This document shows positions 23,987 to 30,856 of a stretch of 45,129 nt of DNA, in pieces; the first letter of the stretch is position 1, and each line of letters begins with the position of its first letter. Both the position numbers and the translations under genes were made by a program. Source of the DNA: UBA8515 sp036170795 (lineage in GTDB: Bacteria > Patescibacteriota > Minisyncoccia > Phycocordibacterales > UBA9973); contig JAVHPX010000031.1 in the NCBI GenBank assembly GCA_036170795.1, forward strand, positions 1 to 45,129, given 5' to 3'. The notes under the pieces were generated by a model. The model was given only the letters and a program-made list of their open reading frames with translations. It had not been told where the DNA came from and did no database searches.

Positions 23987-24006
23987 ATAACTTTAATTAA
24001 AGTTAT
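23987..24006. repeat. Perfect 20-bp palindrome upstream of the 145-aa gene
   Basis: ATAACTTTAATTAAAGTTAT is its own reverse complement. It overlaps a possible -10 (TATAAC, minus, 24002-24007) lying 15 nt from a TTGACA (minus, 24023-24028), so it may be an operator. Confidence 0.5.
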
Positions 24007-24063
24007 AATATATTTTAACTTTTGTCAAATTATTTTTATCTATTATCCAAGATGAGATCATTT

Positions 24064-24552
24064 TTATTTTATATAACTATCAAACCATATAGAATGGCAT
24101 GTATAACCACCGGGATTTTTAACTAAATAATCTTGATTATAATCTTCAGCTTTATATAATTTTGTAAGTGGCTCGAGAGTTGTAACAACAGGATCTTTCC
24201 ATCTTTTTGAATTATTTACTATATTAATAAAATCTAGAGCTTCCCTTTTTTCTTCATCATTACCATAAAAAATTGCTGACCGATATGATGTTCCAATATC
24301 GTTCCCTTGTTGGTTTAATGTCGTTGGATTATGTATTTGAAAAAAGAAATCCAATAATTTCTTGTATGAAGTTATTTCTGTATCATACTCTATCTCAACA
24401 GCTTCTGCATGACCTGTATGATTATCATATGTAGGATTATCAACACTACCACCTGTATAACCAACTTCGGTATTTATGACTCCTAATTGATTCCTCATTA
24501 AATCTTCAAGTCCCCAAAAGCACCCACCGGCTAGTACAATTTTTCTAATCAT
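24064..24552 (-). CDS. msrA: Peptide methionine sulfoxide reductase A
   Basis: Repairs methionine-S-sulfoxide in proteins. The 162-aa protein has the active-site GCFWGLED (about 10-17), EVGYTGG, and HTGHAEAVEIEYD. A resolving Cys may be that in GGYTCHSIWFD near the end. It is 2 nt downstream of msrB, so the two are cotranscribed and cover both sulfoxide stereoisomers. Confidence 0.96.
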   Translation of the reverse strand: MIRKIVLAGGCFWGLEDLMRNQLGVINTEVGYTGGSVDNPTYDNHTGHAEAVEIEYDTEITSYKKLLDFFFQIHNPTTLNQQGNDIGTSYRSAIFYGNDEEKREALDFINIVNNSKRWKDPVVTTLEPLTKLYKAEDYNQDYLVKNPGGYTCHSIWFDSYIK

Positions 24553-24554
24553 AA

Positions 24555-24911
24555 TTATTTACCTGAAATAAATTTCATTGAAATTGAATTCACACAATGA
24601 CGAATATTATTGTCTGTTAATCCTTCACCAGCAAATAAATGACCAAGATGACCACCACACTTTGTGCATGTTATTTCTGTACGTATTCCATCTTTATCTA
24701 AACTTTTATTTATTGCTCCTTCTATTTCTCTATCAAAACTAGGCCAACCACAAGTAGATTCAAATTTATCCATTGAATCATAAAGTGGGGCGTTGCATTC
24801 TTTACATACATAGATACCGGTTTCCTTATTATTTGTATATTCACCAGTAAACGGCATTTCTGTACCTTTATCTATTATTACACTCTTTTCTATTTCAGTT
24901 AATTCATTCAT
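24555..24911 (-). CDS. msrB: Peptide methionine sulfoxide reductase B
   Basis: Repairs methionine-R-sulfoxide. The protein from MNELTEIEK is 118 aa. It has two zinc CxxC pairs (CKEC and CTKC), GWPSF, and catalytic Cys in IRHCVNSIS. A longer frame opens at 24938, but a -10 TATAAT (minus, 24918-24923) with -35 TTGTAT (24941-24946) lies inside that extension and ends 6 nt before the ATG at 24911, so I chose the shorter start. Probably leaderless. Confidence 0.94.
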   Translation of the reverse strand: MNELTEIEKSVIIDKGTEMPFTGEYTNNKETGIYVCKECNAPLYDSMDKFESTCGWPSFDREIEGAINKSLDKDGIRTEITCTKCGGHLGHLFAGEGLTDNNIRHCVNSISMKFISGK

Positions 24912-24983
24912 ATACATATTATAGAAGATGAAATACATTAATACAATATAAAAAATTATTTTCTATAATAAGAATTTGTAAAG

Positions 24984-25083
24984 NNNNNNNNNNNNNNNNN
25001 NNNNNNNNNNNNNNNNNNNNNNNNNNNNNNNNNNNNNNNNNNNNNNNNNNNNNNNNNNNNNNNNNNNNNNNNNNNNNNNNNNN
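24984..25083. other. Scaffold gap (100 Ns)
   Basis: Exactly 100 unknown bases, the usual placeholder for a gap of unknown length. It abuts a hairpin-rich segment that may have broken the assembly. Confidence 0.99.
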
Positions 25084-25298
25084 ACTGAATTTGTATGCTT
25101 CTCGTGCTAACACTTGATGGTGACCCTACTGGGACCGTGAGTACACTTATCGAACCTTACAGGTTCAGTACACCTTTTCATTTTGATTACCATCAAAAAA
25201 TGAAAAGCTTTTCGCTTCCCAGGCGAAAAGTAAGCAGTTACTTTTCTTAGGGTCACACCTAAAAATAGCACTCTTGACGAGTGCCGATTTTTATGGTG
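25084..25298. other. Hairpin-rich noncoding segment with duplicated tRNA 3' end
   Basis: No gene is recognised here. It holds consecutive stem-loops: CTTTTCATTTT/AAAATGAAAAG (25174-25184 and 25197-25207), CTTTTCGC/GCGAAAAG (25208-25215 and 25223-25230) and AAAAGTAA/TTACTTTT (25226-25233 and 25238-25245). The last two share AAAAG, so they exclude each other. A 15-bp copy of the tRNA-Glu 3' end, GTGACCCTACTGGGA, lies at 25120-25134 and recurs at 25298-25312. The segment may be an att-like remnant, a decayed tRNA or an unknown RNA. Confidence 0.5.
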
Positions 25299-25306
25299 TG
25301 ACCCTA
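25248..25306 (-). terminator. Large inverted repeat and hairpin behind tRNA-Glu
   Basis: GCACTC (25268-25273) and GAGTGC (25279-25284) form a hairpin followed on the minus strand by a T run, a normal terminator for the tRNA. Around it, TAGGGTCACACC (25248-25259) is a perfect 12-nt complement of GGTGTGACCCTA (25295-25306), which includes the last eight bases of the tRNA. Confidence 0.65.
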
Positions 25307-25370
25307 CTGGGAATCGAACCCAGATTACCGCCTTGAGAAGGCGATGTCCTAACCGTTAGACGATAAGGCC
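25299..25370 (-). tRNA. tRNA-Glu (CTC)
   Basis: On the minus strand the acceptor GGCCTTA pairs with TAGGGTC and is followed by discriminator A. The anticodon stem TCGCC/GGCGG closes loop TTCTCAA, giving anticodon CTC. The T arm is CTGGG-TTCGATT-CCCAG. CCA is not encoded. Position 25370 is the 5' end. Confidence 0.93.
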
Positions 25371-25400
25371 AATAGCAAAAATATAACATTTTTAATCAAA

Positions 25401-25433
25401 AAATCAAAAAAGCCAACCCTAAGAAGAGTCGGC
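25401..25433 (-). terminator. Terminator of the 64-aa gene
   Basis: GCCGACTC and GGGTTGGC (plus positions 25426-25433 and 25412-25419) form an 8-bp stem with G-U pairs, followed on the minus strand by six Ts. Confidence 0.65.
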
Positions 25434-25459
25434 AATTAAATTTTTATTTATAAATTAAG

Positions 25460-25654
25460 TCATTTCAAAAAAAATTTATTTTGTGGAAATTGAGATTGCG
25501 GTGACAAAGATGTTATATTTTGAACAATCTTTGGTTTAGCTCTTTTTTTATTACCGAGAGTAGCTATTATTCTCTCGTAATTAACTTTTCTTTTCTCAAT
25601 TTGTAAAGTAGACATACCCATTACAATCGGAACAACTTTTTTTGTGTGAAGCAT
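25460..25654 (-). CDS. Hypothetical protein, 64 aa
   Basis: Unknown basic protein with a helical middle (STLQIEKRKVNYERIIATLG) and a disordered C-terminus rich in Ser, Gln, Pro and Lys. It has no signal peptide. A good promoter (minus, TTGACA-17-TATGAT, 25711-25739) and a terminator (25401-25433) frame it, so it is a complete transcription unit with a leader of about 50 nt, lying between murF and tRNA-Glu. Confidence 0.6.
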   Translation of the reverse strand: MLHTKKVVPIVMGMSTLQIEKRKVNYERIIATLGNKKRAKPKIVQNITSLSPQSQFPQNKFFLK

Positions 25655-25710
25655 AATTAAGTTTTTTAGGTTTTAAAAAAAATTTTGAAATAACAAATTT
25701 AATGATTATT

Positions 25711-25739
25711 ATCATATAAATTTATTACCAATATGTCAA
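25711..25739 (-). promoter_or_regulatory. Promoter of the 64-aa gene
   Basis: On the minus strand, TTGACA (25734-25739), 17-nt spacer, TATGAT (25711-25716). It begins 6 nt past the murF stop. Confidence 0.75.
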
Positions 25740-25744
25740 CTATG

Positions 25745-27043
25745 TTATCGACGTTGCCACTCTTTGTCTTGTCTACATAATAGCTTATTTTTATGCTCAG
25801 GATTAGCCATTATGGCCTCTACAGCATATTCTAAACGTATACCCTGAGAACCTTTAAGCAATACTATATCCCCTTTCTCAATAATATCCACTAGAAATTT
25901 TGCAACAGTTTTTGATGAATCAAAGCTATAAACTTCCTTTTTATTAAATCCTGCATTAATAGCTCCTTCTGCTATAAATTTCGCACGTGGACCTACCGTA
26001 ATAAGAATATTTGCTATTCCTTTTGTTTTCTCTCCAATACTTCTATGAGCTTCTTCAGTAAATTTACCAAGTTCAAGCATATCACCTATTACTACAATCT
26101 TTCTTTTACCCTTCATTTCTTTTAATACGTCAAGGGCTGCTTCTACTGCTATCGGTGAAGCATTATATGTATCATCAATAATAACTGAATTATTAATACC
26201 ATTAATAACAGATAATCTTCCAGGTGGTACAACATATTCACTAATTGCATTTATAGACGCGAGTAAATCACATCCTACTTCATTTGCACAAGCAATACTC
26301 GCAAGTGCAGATCCAATATAATGCATACCAATAACATGTGGTAAATTTACAGGGAAAGTATTTCCATTATATTCAAGTTTAAAATTAATACCATCTGGTA
26401 TACCGACATGATCTAAAGTAGTACTAAGATAAGTAGAATGCACAGCATGATAAGTAGCATTTTCGTGCATACCATATGATACAGTTCGACAAGAAGATTT
26501 ATTATGAAGAGCATAAACCCTCTCATCATCATGATTTAAAATTAAAACCCCATTTGATTTAAGTGCATATACAATAGAACTCTTTTCTTCTATAATTTTT
26601 TCATTTGTACCAAAAAATTCTACATGAACTGGTTTATCTGGAAATCTTGTAATAACAACTATATCAGGACTAAGCCACTTAGCTATATTTTTGATATCTC
26701 CAGGTTTACCAGCACCTAATTCAAGTATAAGCCATTCTGGATATGATTGTTTCCATATAATTAAATAAAAACCACGAATAATATTATTAAGCCATACAAG
26801 TGTATTACTCCATCCATTTGGATTTCCAAGAATAGTTAACGGTAATCCAACTTCACTATTAAAACTTTTCTCACTTTTTCTAACAATTTTAAATTTTGAA
26901 AGCACCGTAAAAATAGCATCTTTAGTAGAAGTCTTCCCTACTGATCCTATGATAACTATAATCTTAGGTTTATAACGTAAAAGTACAATACGTGCTTGCC
27001 ATGTGATAATAATAACTATTATATTTTTAAATATTTTTTTCAT
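25745..27043 (-). CDS. murF: UDP-N-acetylmuramoyl-tripeptide--D-Ala-D-Ala ligase, N-terminal domain replaced
   Basis: Adds D-Ala-D-Ala to the peptidoglycan precursor. The ATP-binding loop GSVGKTSTK begins near residue 33, against about 110 in E. coli MurF, because the N-terminal UDP-binding domain is missing and a hydrophobic segment (about 5-25) stands in its place. The central Mur ligase domain (LELGAGKPGDI, LNHDDERV, GMHYIGSALASIAC) and C-terminal domain (DDTYNASPIAVEAAL, VIGDMLELG, LLKGSQGIRLE) are complete. I chose ATG 27041-27043, one base after the ftsI stop (TAA-T-ATG); a start at 27067 would overlap ftsI. It is the last gene of the mraZ operon. Confidence 0.9.
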   Translation of the reverse strand: MKKIFKNIIVIIITWQARIVLLRYKPKIIVIIGSVGKTSTKDAIFTVLSKFKIVRKSEKSFNSEVGLPLTILGNPNGWSNTLVWLNNIIRGFYLIIWKQSYPEWLILELGAGKPGDIKNIAKWLSPDIVVITRFPDKPVHVEFFGTNEKIIEEKSSIVYALKSNGVLILNHDDERVYALHNKSSCRTVSYGMHENATYHAVHSTYLSTTLDHVGIPDGINFKLEYNGNTFPVNLPHVIGMHYIGSALASIACANEVGCDLLASINAISEYVVPPGRLSVINGINNSVIIDDTYNASPIAVEAALDVLKEMKGKRKIVVIGDMLELGKFTEEAHRSIGEKTKGIANILITVGPRAKFIAEGAINAGFNKKEVYSFDSSKTVAKFLVDIIEKGDIVLLKGSQGIRLEYAVEAIMANPEHKNKLLCRQDKEWQRR

Positions 27044-27044
27044 A

Positions 27045-28757
27045 TTATCTATCAGGTGGAACATCATAATAATTTATAAGAAACTTAGTTATATTCATAA
27101 ATGGTGTAATAAGGGTTTGAGAAGCATACTTAATTCCTTGAGGATTCTTTAAAAAAAGAAATACAAGAAATTTAGGATCATAAGCTGGAAAATAACCAAA
27201 AAATGAATGCATATGGCGATCTGTATAATAACCCTTTCCATTTTCTATTGCTATTTGTGCTGTTCCAGTTTTTGCACCAACACTATAATGATCAAATTTA
27301 TAAACACCATTATTATATGACTCGAACACATGGACAAGCATACGTGATATAGTTTCTGATGTCTCTTTTTTTATTAATCCTTGACGAGTAATTGAGTAAT
27401 CAATAACTTTTGATAATCCATCATCATATCTGATCTGTCTGACCAAATGTGGTGTAATAAGCTTACCACCATTTACTATCGACGAAAATGCACGAACAGC
27501 TTCTATGGGAGTAAGCGCTATCCCTTGACCAAAAGCTGCATTGGCATACTCTATATCTCGAGGACTATCTAAATTCTTTATCAAACCAGATGTTTCATTA
27601 GGAAGATCAATACCTGTTTTTTCACCAATACCATAAGATTTCATATATGTTCTCATATTATCATGACCAAGTTTACTTTCGACAAAAACCATCCCAGTAT
27701 TAAGAGATTGGTCAAGAACAGTCTGCATAGTGGAAAGGCCTCGAGCTTTTTTATCAAAATTCATAATATTTTTTTTGTTAACTGTTACAAATCCCTTGTC
27801 GACATAAGTCGTATCTGGTGTTAAAACTCCAGCATCAAGAGCCGCAGCCATCACAAGAGGTTTAACAACTGATCCAAATTCAAATACATTTTCTACAATA
27901 GGATTACGATAAACATTTGGATTAGATACATTACCAAAATCATTTAAATTAAAATCTGGAATCCCAGCCATAGCATATATTTCCCCTGTTTGTGGATTTA
28001 TAATAACACCACCTGCTTGTTCGGCATGCCAAGTATTTAAAGCAGACAATAATTCATTTTCTAAGGTATGTTGCGTAGTTGGTTCTATTGTAATAACGAT
28101 ATCACCTTGTCTATCACCATTAGTAGTAGTTACTTCTTTTAAATTAGAAAAAACTTCTGCAAATAAATTGATATAAGCTTCATCTTTAGGTTTTGAAAGA
28201 ATTTTATCATAAAATCTCTCAATGCCATATTGACCAACTTTATCATTATTTTTATAAGCCAAAAAACCAAGAGTATGTGAGGCAAGATTTTCTCCTGGGT
28301 AAAAACGCCAATTATCTTTATAAATAGATAAACCTGCTATATGTAAATTATCTATTTCTAAAACTTGTTCTTTGGTAAGATGACTCGCAATCTCTTCATA
28401 AGGATCATTCTTTTTTAAAGCACGAGTAGTAAATGTATCTTGGTCCATATCTATATATTGATCAAGTTTTTTATATGTAGCTTCAATATCTATAATATCT
28501 TTAGGTTTTATTGCAAGCTTAAAACCAGATGATATAGTAGCTGCTGCCACTAATGAACCATCTTTTTTTGAAAAAAATATTGATCCTCGATTAAATATAT
28601 CACCAGAAGGAGTTGTATATTGTTTATCAGCACGATCGGTATAAAAATTTTTATTAATAATTTGAACAAAAAAAAGTTTGGTCACTAAAATAACTGCAAT
28701 TATAAAAACAAATACAGACATAATTCTTATCCGTACATGAAATGATGAAAGGTTCAT
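27045..28757 (-). CDS. ftsI: Penicillin-binding protein, division transpeptidase
   Basis: Class B PBP that cross-links septal peptidoglycan, 570 aa. It has one N-terminal membrane helix (about 10-30), a pedestal domain (GIERFYDKIL) and a transpeptidase domain with Ser in SVVK (near 297), SLNTG and KTGTAQ (near 497). The neighbours rsmH, ftsL and murF mark it as the division enzyme. Its start overlaps the ftsL stop by one base (TAATG). Confidence 0.94.
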   Translation of the reverse strand: MNLSSFHVRIRIMSVFVFIIAVILVTKLFFVQIINKNFYTDRADKQYTTPSGDIFNRGSIFFSKKDGSLVAAATISSGFKLAIKPKDIIDIEATYKKLDQYIDMDQDTFTTRALKKNDPYEEIASHLTKEQVLEIDNLHIAGLSIYKDNWRFYPGENLASHTLGFLAYKNNDKVGQYGIERFYDKILSKPKDEAYINLFAEVFSNLKEVTTTNGDRQGDIVITIEPTTQHTLENELLSALNTWHAEQAGGVIINPQTGEIYAMAGIPDFNLNDFGNVSNPNVYRNPIVENVFEFGSVVKPLVMAAALDAGVLTPDTTYVDKGFVTVNKKNIMNFDKKARGLSTMQTVLDQSLNTGMVFVESKLGHDNMRTYMKSYGIGEKTGIDLPNETSGLIKNLDSPRDIEYANAAFGQGIALTPIEAVRAFSSIVNGGKLITPHLVRQIRYDDGLSKVIDYSITRQGLIKKETSETISRMLVHVFESYNNGVYKFDHYSVGAKTGTAQIAIENGKGYYTDRHMHSFFGYFPAYDPKFLVFLFLKNPQGIKYASQTLITPFMNITKFLINYYDVPPDR

Positions 28758-29083
28758 TAACGAATAGCAACACTGGTAGAATAAGTACGTGTTGCAAATA
28801 TATTGGTATGTATATCGACAAAACCAAGAGCTAAGGCATAATTCTTATCAATTTTATTTGTATTATTAAAATAAGTTAATTCAAGATTACTTACATTATT
28901 ACCTAATATGTGAACTGTATTTTCAAGAGATTTACGAGCTAAAATATTAAAAGTGATAGAACCTATAAGATATACATATACAATAGAAAGAATAATAATT
29001 CCAGAAATAAGTACACGAAAGATTATACGTTGTATATTTGTATTTTCTATTAAATTTGTCGTTATTGCCTTTGCTTTGCTCAT
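28757..29083 (-). CDS. ftsL: FtsL-like cell division protein
   Basis: 108 aa, bitopic: a cytoplasmic N-terminus, one membrane helix (about 22-45) and an exterior helical region (about 46-75, ARKSLENTVHILGNNVSNLELTY in pieces). Sequence alone is weak, but position between rsmH and ftsI, size and topology fit FtsL, a scaffold of the FtsQLB complex. ATG overlaps the rsmH stop by 4 nt. Confidence 0.7.
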   Translation of the reverse strand: MSKAKAITTNLIENTNIQRIIFRVLISGIIILSIVYVYLIGSITFNILARKSLENTVHILGNNVSNLELTYFNNTNKIDKNYALALGFVDIHTNIFATRTYSTSVAIR

Positions 29084-29973
29084 ATTTTTTCTATTATTCT
29101 TAATTTTGCACTACGTGCACGTCGGTTATTGATAATTTCATCATTTGTTGGTATTATTGGTTTTTTTGTAATAATATTCGCATATCCTTGTTGTTTAAAT
29201 CGTACAAATGATTGTTTTACAATACGATCTTCTAAACTATGAAATGTAATAATCGCTATTCGTCCACCTATACTCAATCTTTTAAATCCATTTTCTATTC
29301 CCTTCTCTAAATTTATAAGTTCACTATTTGTCGCAATCCTAAGTGCTTGAAATGTACGAGTACTTGGGTGAATATTAACACCACGATAAAATCTACCAAC
29401 TGCACTATCAATAATATTTACAAGATCAAATGTAGTCTCTATATAACCTTTCTTTCGAACTTCTACTATGGCTTTTGCAATTCTTCTAGAATACTTCTCT
29501 TCTCCAAATCCATAGATAATATTTGCTAGTGTTTCTTCTTCCCATGTATTTACAATGTCTCGAGCAGTTAAATCTTCATCGGTTGGATTCTTCTTCATTG
29601 TCATAAGCAGTGGTTCGTCTTTCAAGAAAGAGAATCCCCTACCAGAAGTATCAAGTTGAAAAGATGATAAACCCAAATCTAAAAGTATACGATCTATCTT
29701 TGATATATTGAGCTCATTTAAAACTTTATCTATATCTTGAAAACCAATAGTACGAAAGATTACATCAGAAGGAATATCACCTACCAAAGTCTTAGTACGG
29801 CTGATTGCATCTAAATCAAAATCAAGACCAATGATCTTTACTTTAGATCCAAAACGCTTGATAATCTCAATTGTATGCCCTCCACCACCAAGTGTGCCAT
29901 CGACAATAATATCTCCTGGCATAATTTTCAGTCCATCAATTGATTCATCTCGTAATACAGGAATATGCGTCAT
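29080..29973 (-). CDS. rsmH: 16S rRNA (cytosine(1402)-N4)-methyltransferase
   Basis: SAM-dependent methylase for C1402 of 16S rRNA, 297 aa. Motifs include HIPVLRDESIDGL, DGTLGGGGHT (25-34), LLDLGLSSFQLD, RTFQALRIATN and FHSLEDRIVK. Together with rsmI in this window it completes the m4Cm1402 modification. It lies 3 nt downstream of mraZ in the division operon. Confidence 0.97.
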   Translation of the reverse strand: MTHIPVLRDESIDGLKIMPGDIIVDGTLGGGGHTIEIIKRFGSKVKIIGLDFDLDAISRTKTLVGDIPSDVIFRTIGFQDIDKVLNELNISKIDRILLDLGLSSFQLDTSGRGFSFLKDEPLLMTMKKNPTDEDLTARDIVNTWEEETLANIIYGFGEEKYSRRIAKAIVEVRKKGYIETTFDLVNIIDSAVGRFYRGVNIHPSTRTFQALRIATNSELINLEKGIENGFKRLSIGGRIAIITFHSLEDRIVKQSFVRFKQQGYANIITKKPIIPTNDEIINNRRARSAKLRIIEKI

Positions 29974-29976
29974 ATT

Positions 29977-30411
29977 TTAAAGAACTCCTATTTGACCCAA
30001 TTTATCAGCGAGGGCGTCTGCCTGTGTATCAACAATCTTTTTGTAAGCGTTCCAAGCCTTCTCGTTCCAGATTTCTGCGCGATTCTGGACTCCTATTACA
30101 ATTACTTTACTTGTAAGGCCTGAGCGATTCTTTAAATTATCCGGGATTAATATTCGACCTTGAGTATCAACATCAAGTTGAGCTGCTTGACCAAATATAA
30201 ATCTCGAAAAACTTCTATTATCTAATGCAATCATCGATCCGTCAGATAACTTGCTTGTAATTTTCTCCCATTCTTTTGTGGTAAAAATTGAAAGACAATT
30301 ATCCAACCCTGGAGCAACGACAACACTCTTCCCCATTTCTTTTCGGAATTTTATTGGCAATGACATTCTGTTCTTGTCGTCTAGTGTATGAGTGTATTCT
30401 CCGATGAGCAT
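29977..30411 (-). CDS. mraZ: Transcriptional regulator MraZ
   Basis: AbrB-like regulator of the division and cell-wall cluster. From MLIGEYTHTLDDKNR it is 144 aa with two SpoVT/AbrB-type repeats, each with the DxxxR motif (DDKNRMSLP and DTQGRILIP). An upstream in-frame ATG at 30429 is less likely, because MLIGEY is the usual family N-terminus. MraZ-type operators flank the -10 of its own promoter, so autoregulation is expected. Confidence 0.95.
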   Translation of the reverse strand: MLIGEYTHTLDDKNRMSLPIKFRKEMGKSVVVAPGLDNCLSIFTTKEWEKITSKLSDGSMIALDNRSFSRFIFGQAAQLDVDTQGRILIPDNLKNRSGLTSKVIVIGVQNRAEIWNEKAWNAYKKIVDTQADALADKLGQIGVL

Positions 30412-30456
30412 AATAATTAAGCGAAACAAAGATATTTTTACTAAATTTTAGTTTTA

Positions 30457-30500
30457 CCACTTTATCCCACTTGAGTTAATTATAAACCACTTTGTCCCAC
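30457..30500 (-). promoter_or_regulatory. MraZ operator (two repeats)
   Basis: On the minus strand, GTGGGACAAAGTGG (30487-30500) and GTGGGATAAAGTGG (30457-30470) recur exactly 30 bp apart, each with two TGG-type half sites 10 bp apart. They flank the -10, as in known MraZ boxes. Confidence 0.85.
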
Positions 30501-30507
30501 AATACAA
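30479..30507 (-). promoter_or_regulatory. Promoter of the mraZ division operon
   Basis: On the minus strand, TTGTAT (30502-30507), 17-nt spacer, TATAAT (30479-30484), between the two MraZ repeats. The leader is about 60 nt. Confidence 0.75.
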
Positions 30508-30529
30508 ACACAACAAAACTGTGGATAAC

Positions 30530-30538
30530 AATTGTTGT
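30530..30538 (-). promoter_or_regulatory. DnaA box in the mraZ intergenic region
   Basis: Exact TTATCCACA on the minus strand, 22 nt upstream of the mraZ -35 and 12 nt upstream of the divergent gene's -35. Confidence 0.5.
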
Positions 30539-30550
30539 TAGAAACTTGAC

Positions 30551-30579
30551 TTGATATTAAATTGATTGTGTGATATATT
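30551..30579 (+). promoter_or_regulatory. Promoter of the 63-aa gene
   Basis: TTGATA (30551-30556), 17-nt spacer, TATATT (30574-30579), about 36 nt upstream of the ATG. Confidence 0.6.
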
Positions 30580-30615
30580 ATTAAAAATAATTATTCACCA
30601 TTAAATAAAAGTTAT

Positions 30616-30807
30616 ATGTTTAAATCATGCTTTGCAATTGTTAAAATTGAAAAAGAAACAAACTCAATATTCCTCGTTCCTGTAAAACGACAAGAGCAAA
30701 CACTTGAAGATCAAAGTGATTACTTCAAGACAATTGCTATACTGGAATACAATAGGAGCAAAAAAATAATGCGTATGCCTTTGGATCAACCAAAAAATTT
30801 GCAATAA
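30616..30807 (+). CDS. Hypothetical protein, 63 aa
   Basis: Unknown small soluble protein with a beta-like N-terminal half (FAIVKIEKETNSIFLVPVKR) and a charged C-terminal half ending PLDQPKNLQ. It has a promoter (30551-30579) and ends before a strong terminator, so it is a separate unit divergent from mraZ. Nothing points to a function beyond that position. Confidence 0.65.
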   Translation: MFKSCFAIVKIEKETNSIFLVPVKRQEQTLEDQSDYFKTIAILEYNRSKKIMRMPLDQPKNLQ

Positions 30808-30825
30808 TATGCAAAAATAAATCAA

Positions 30826-30856
30826 AAAAACCTTCATCTAAACGATGAAGGTTTTT
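30826..30856. terminator. Bidirectional terminator
   Basis: AAAAACCTTCATC (30826-30838) pairs with GATGAAGGTTTTT (30844-30856), a 13-bp stem with a 5-nt loop and flanking A and T runs. It lies between the 63-aa gene and lysS and touches the lysS stop. Confidence 0.92.

Noticed and set aside
24919..25113. Minus-strand frame running through the Ns
   Set aside because: Most of it is unknown sequence. The readable start (LAREAYKFS) cannot be joined to the other side of the gap.
25084..25140. Possible second tRNA
   Set aside because: Only the 3' acceptor part with a CCA-like end (GGGTCACCA on minus) matches; no D arm or anticodon arm follows.
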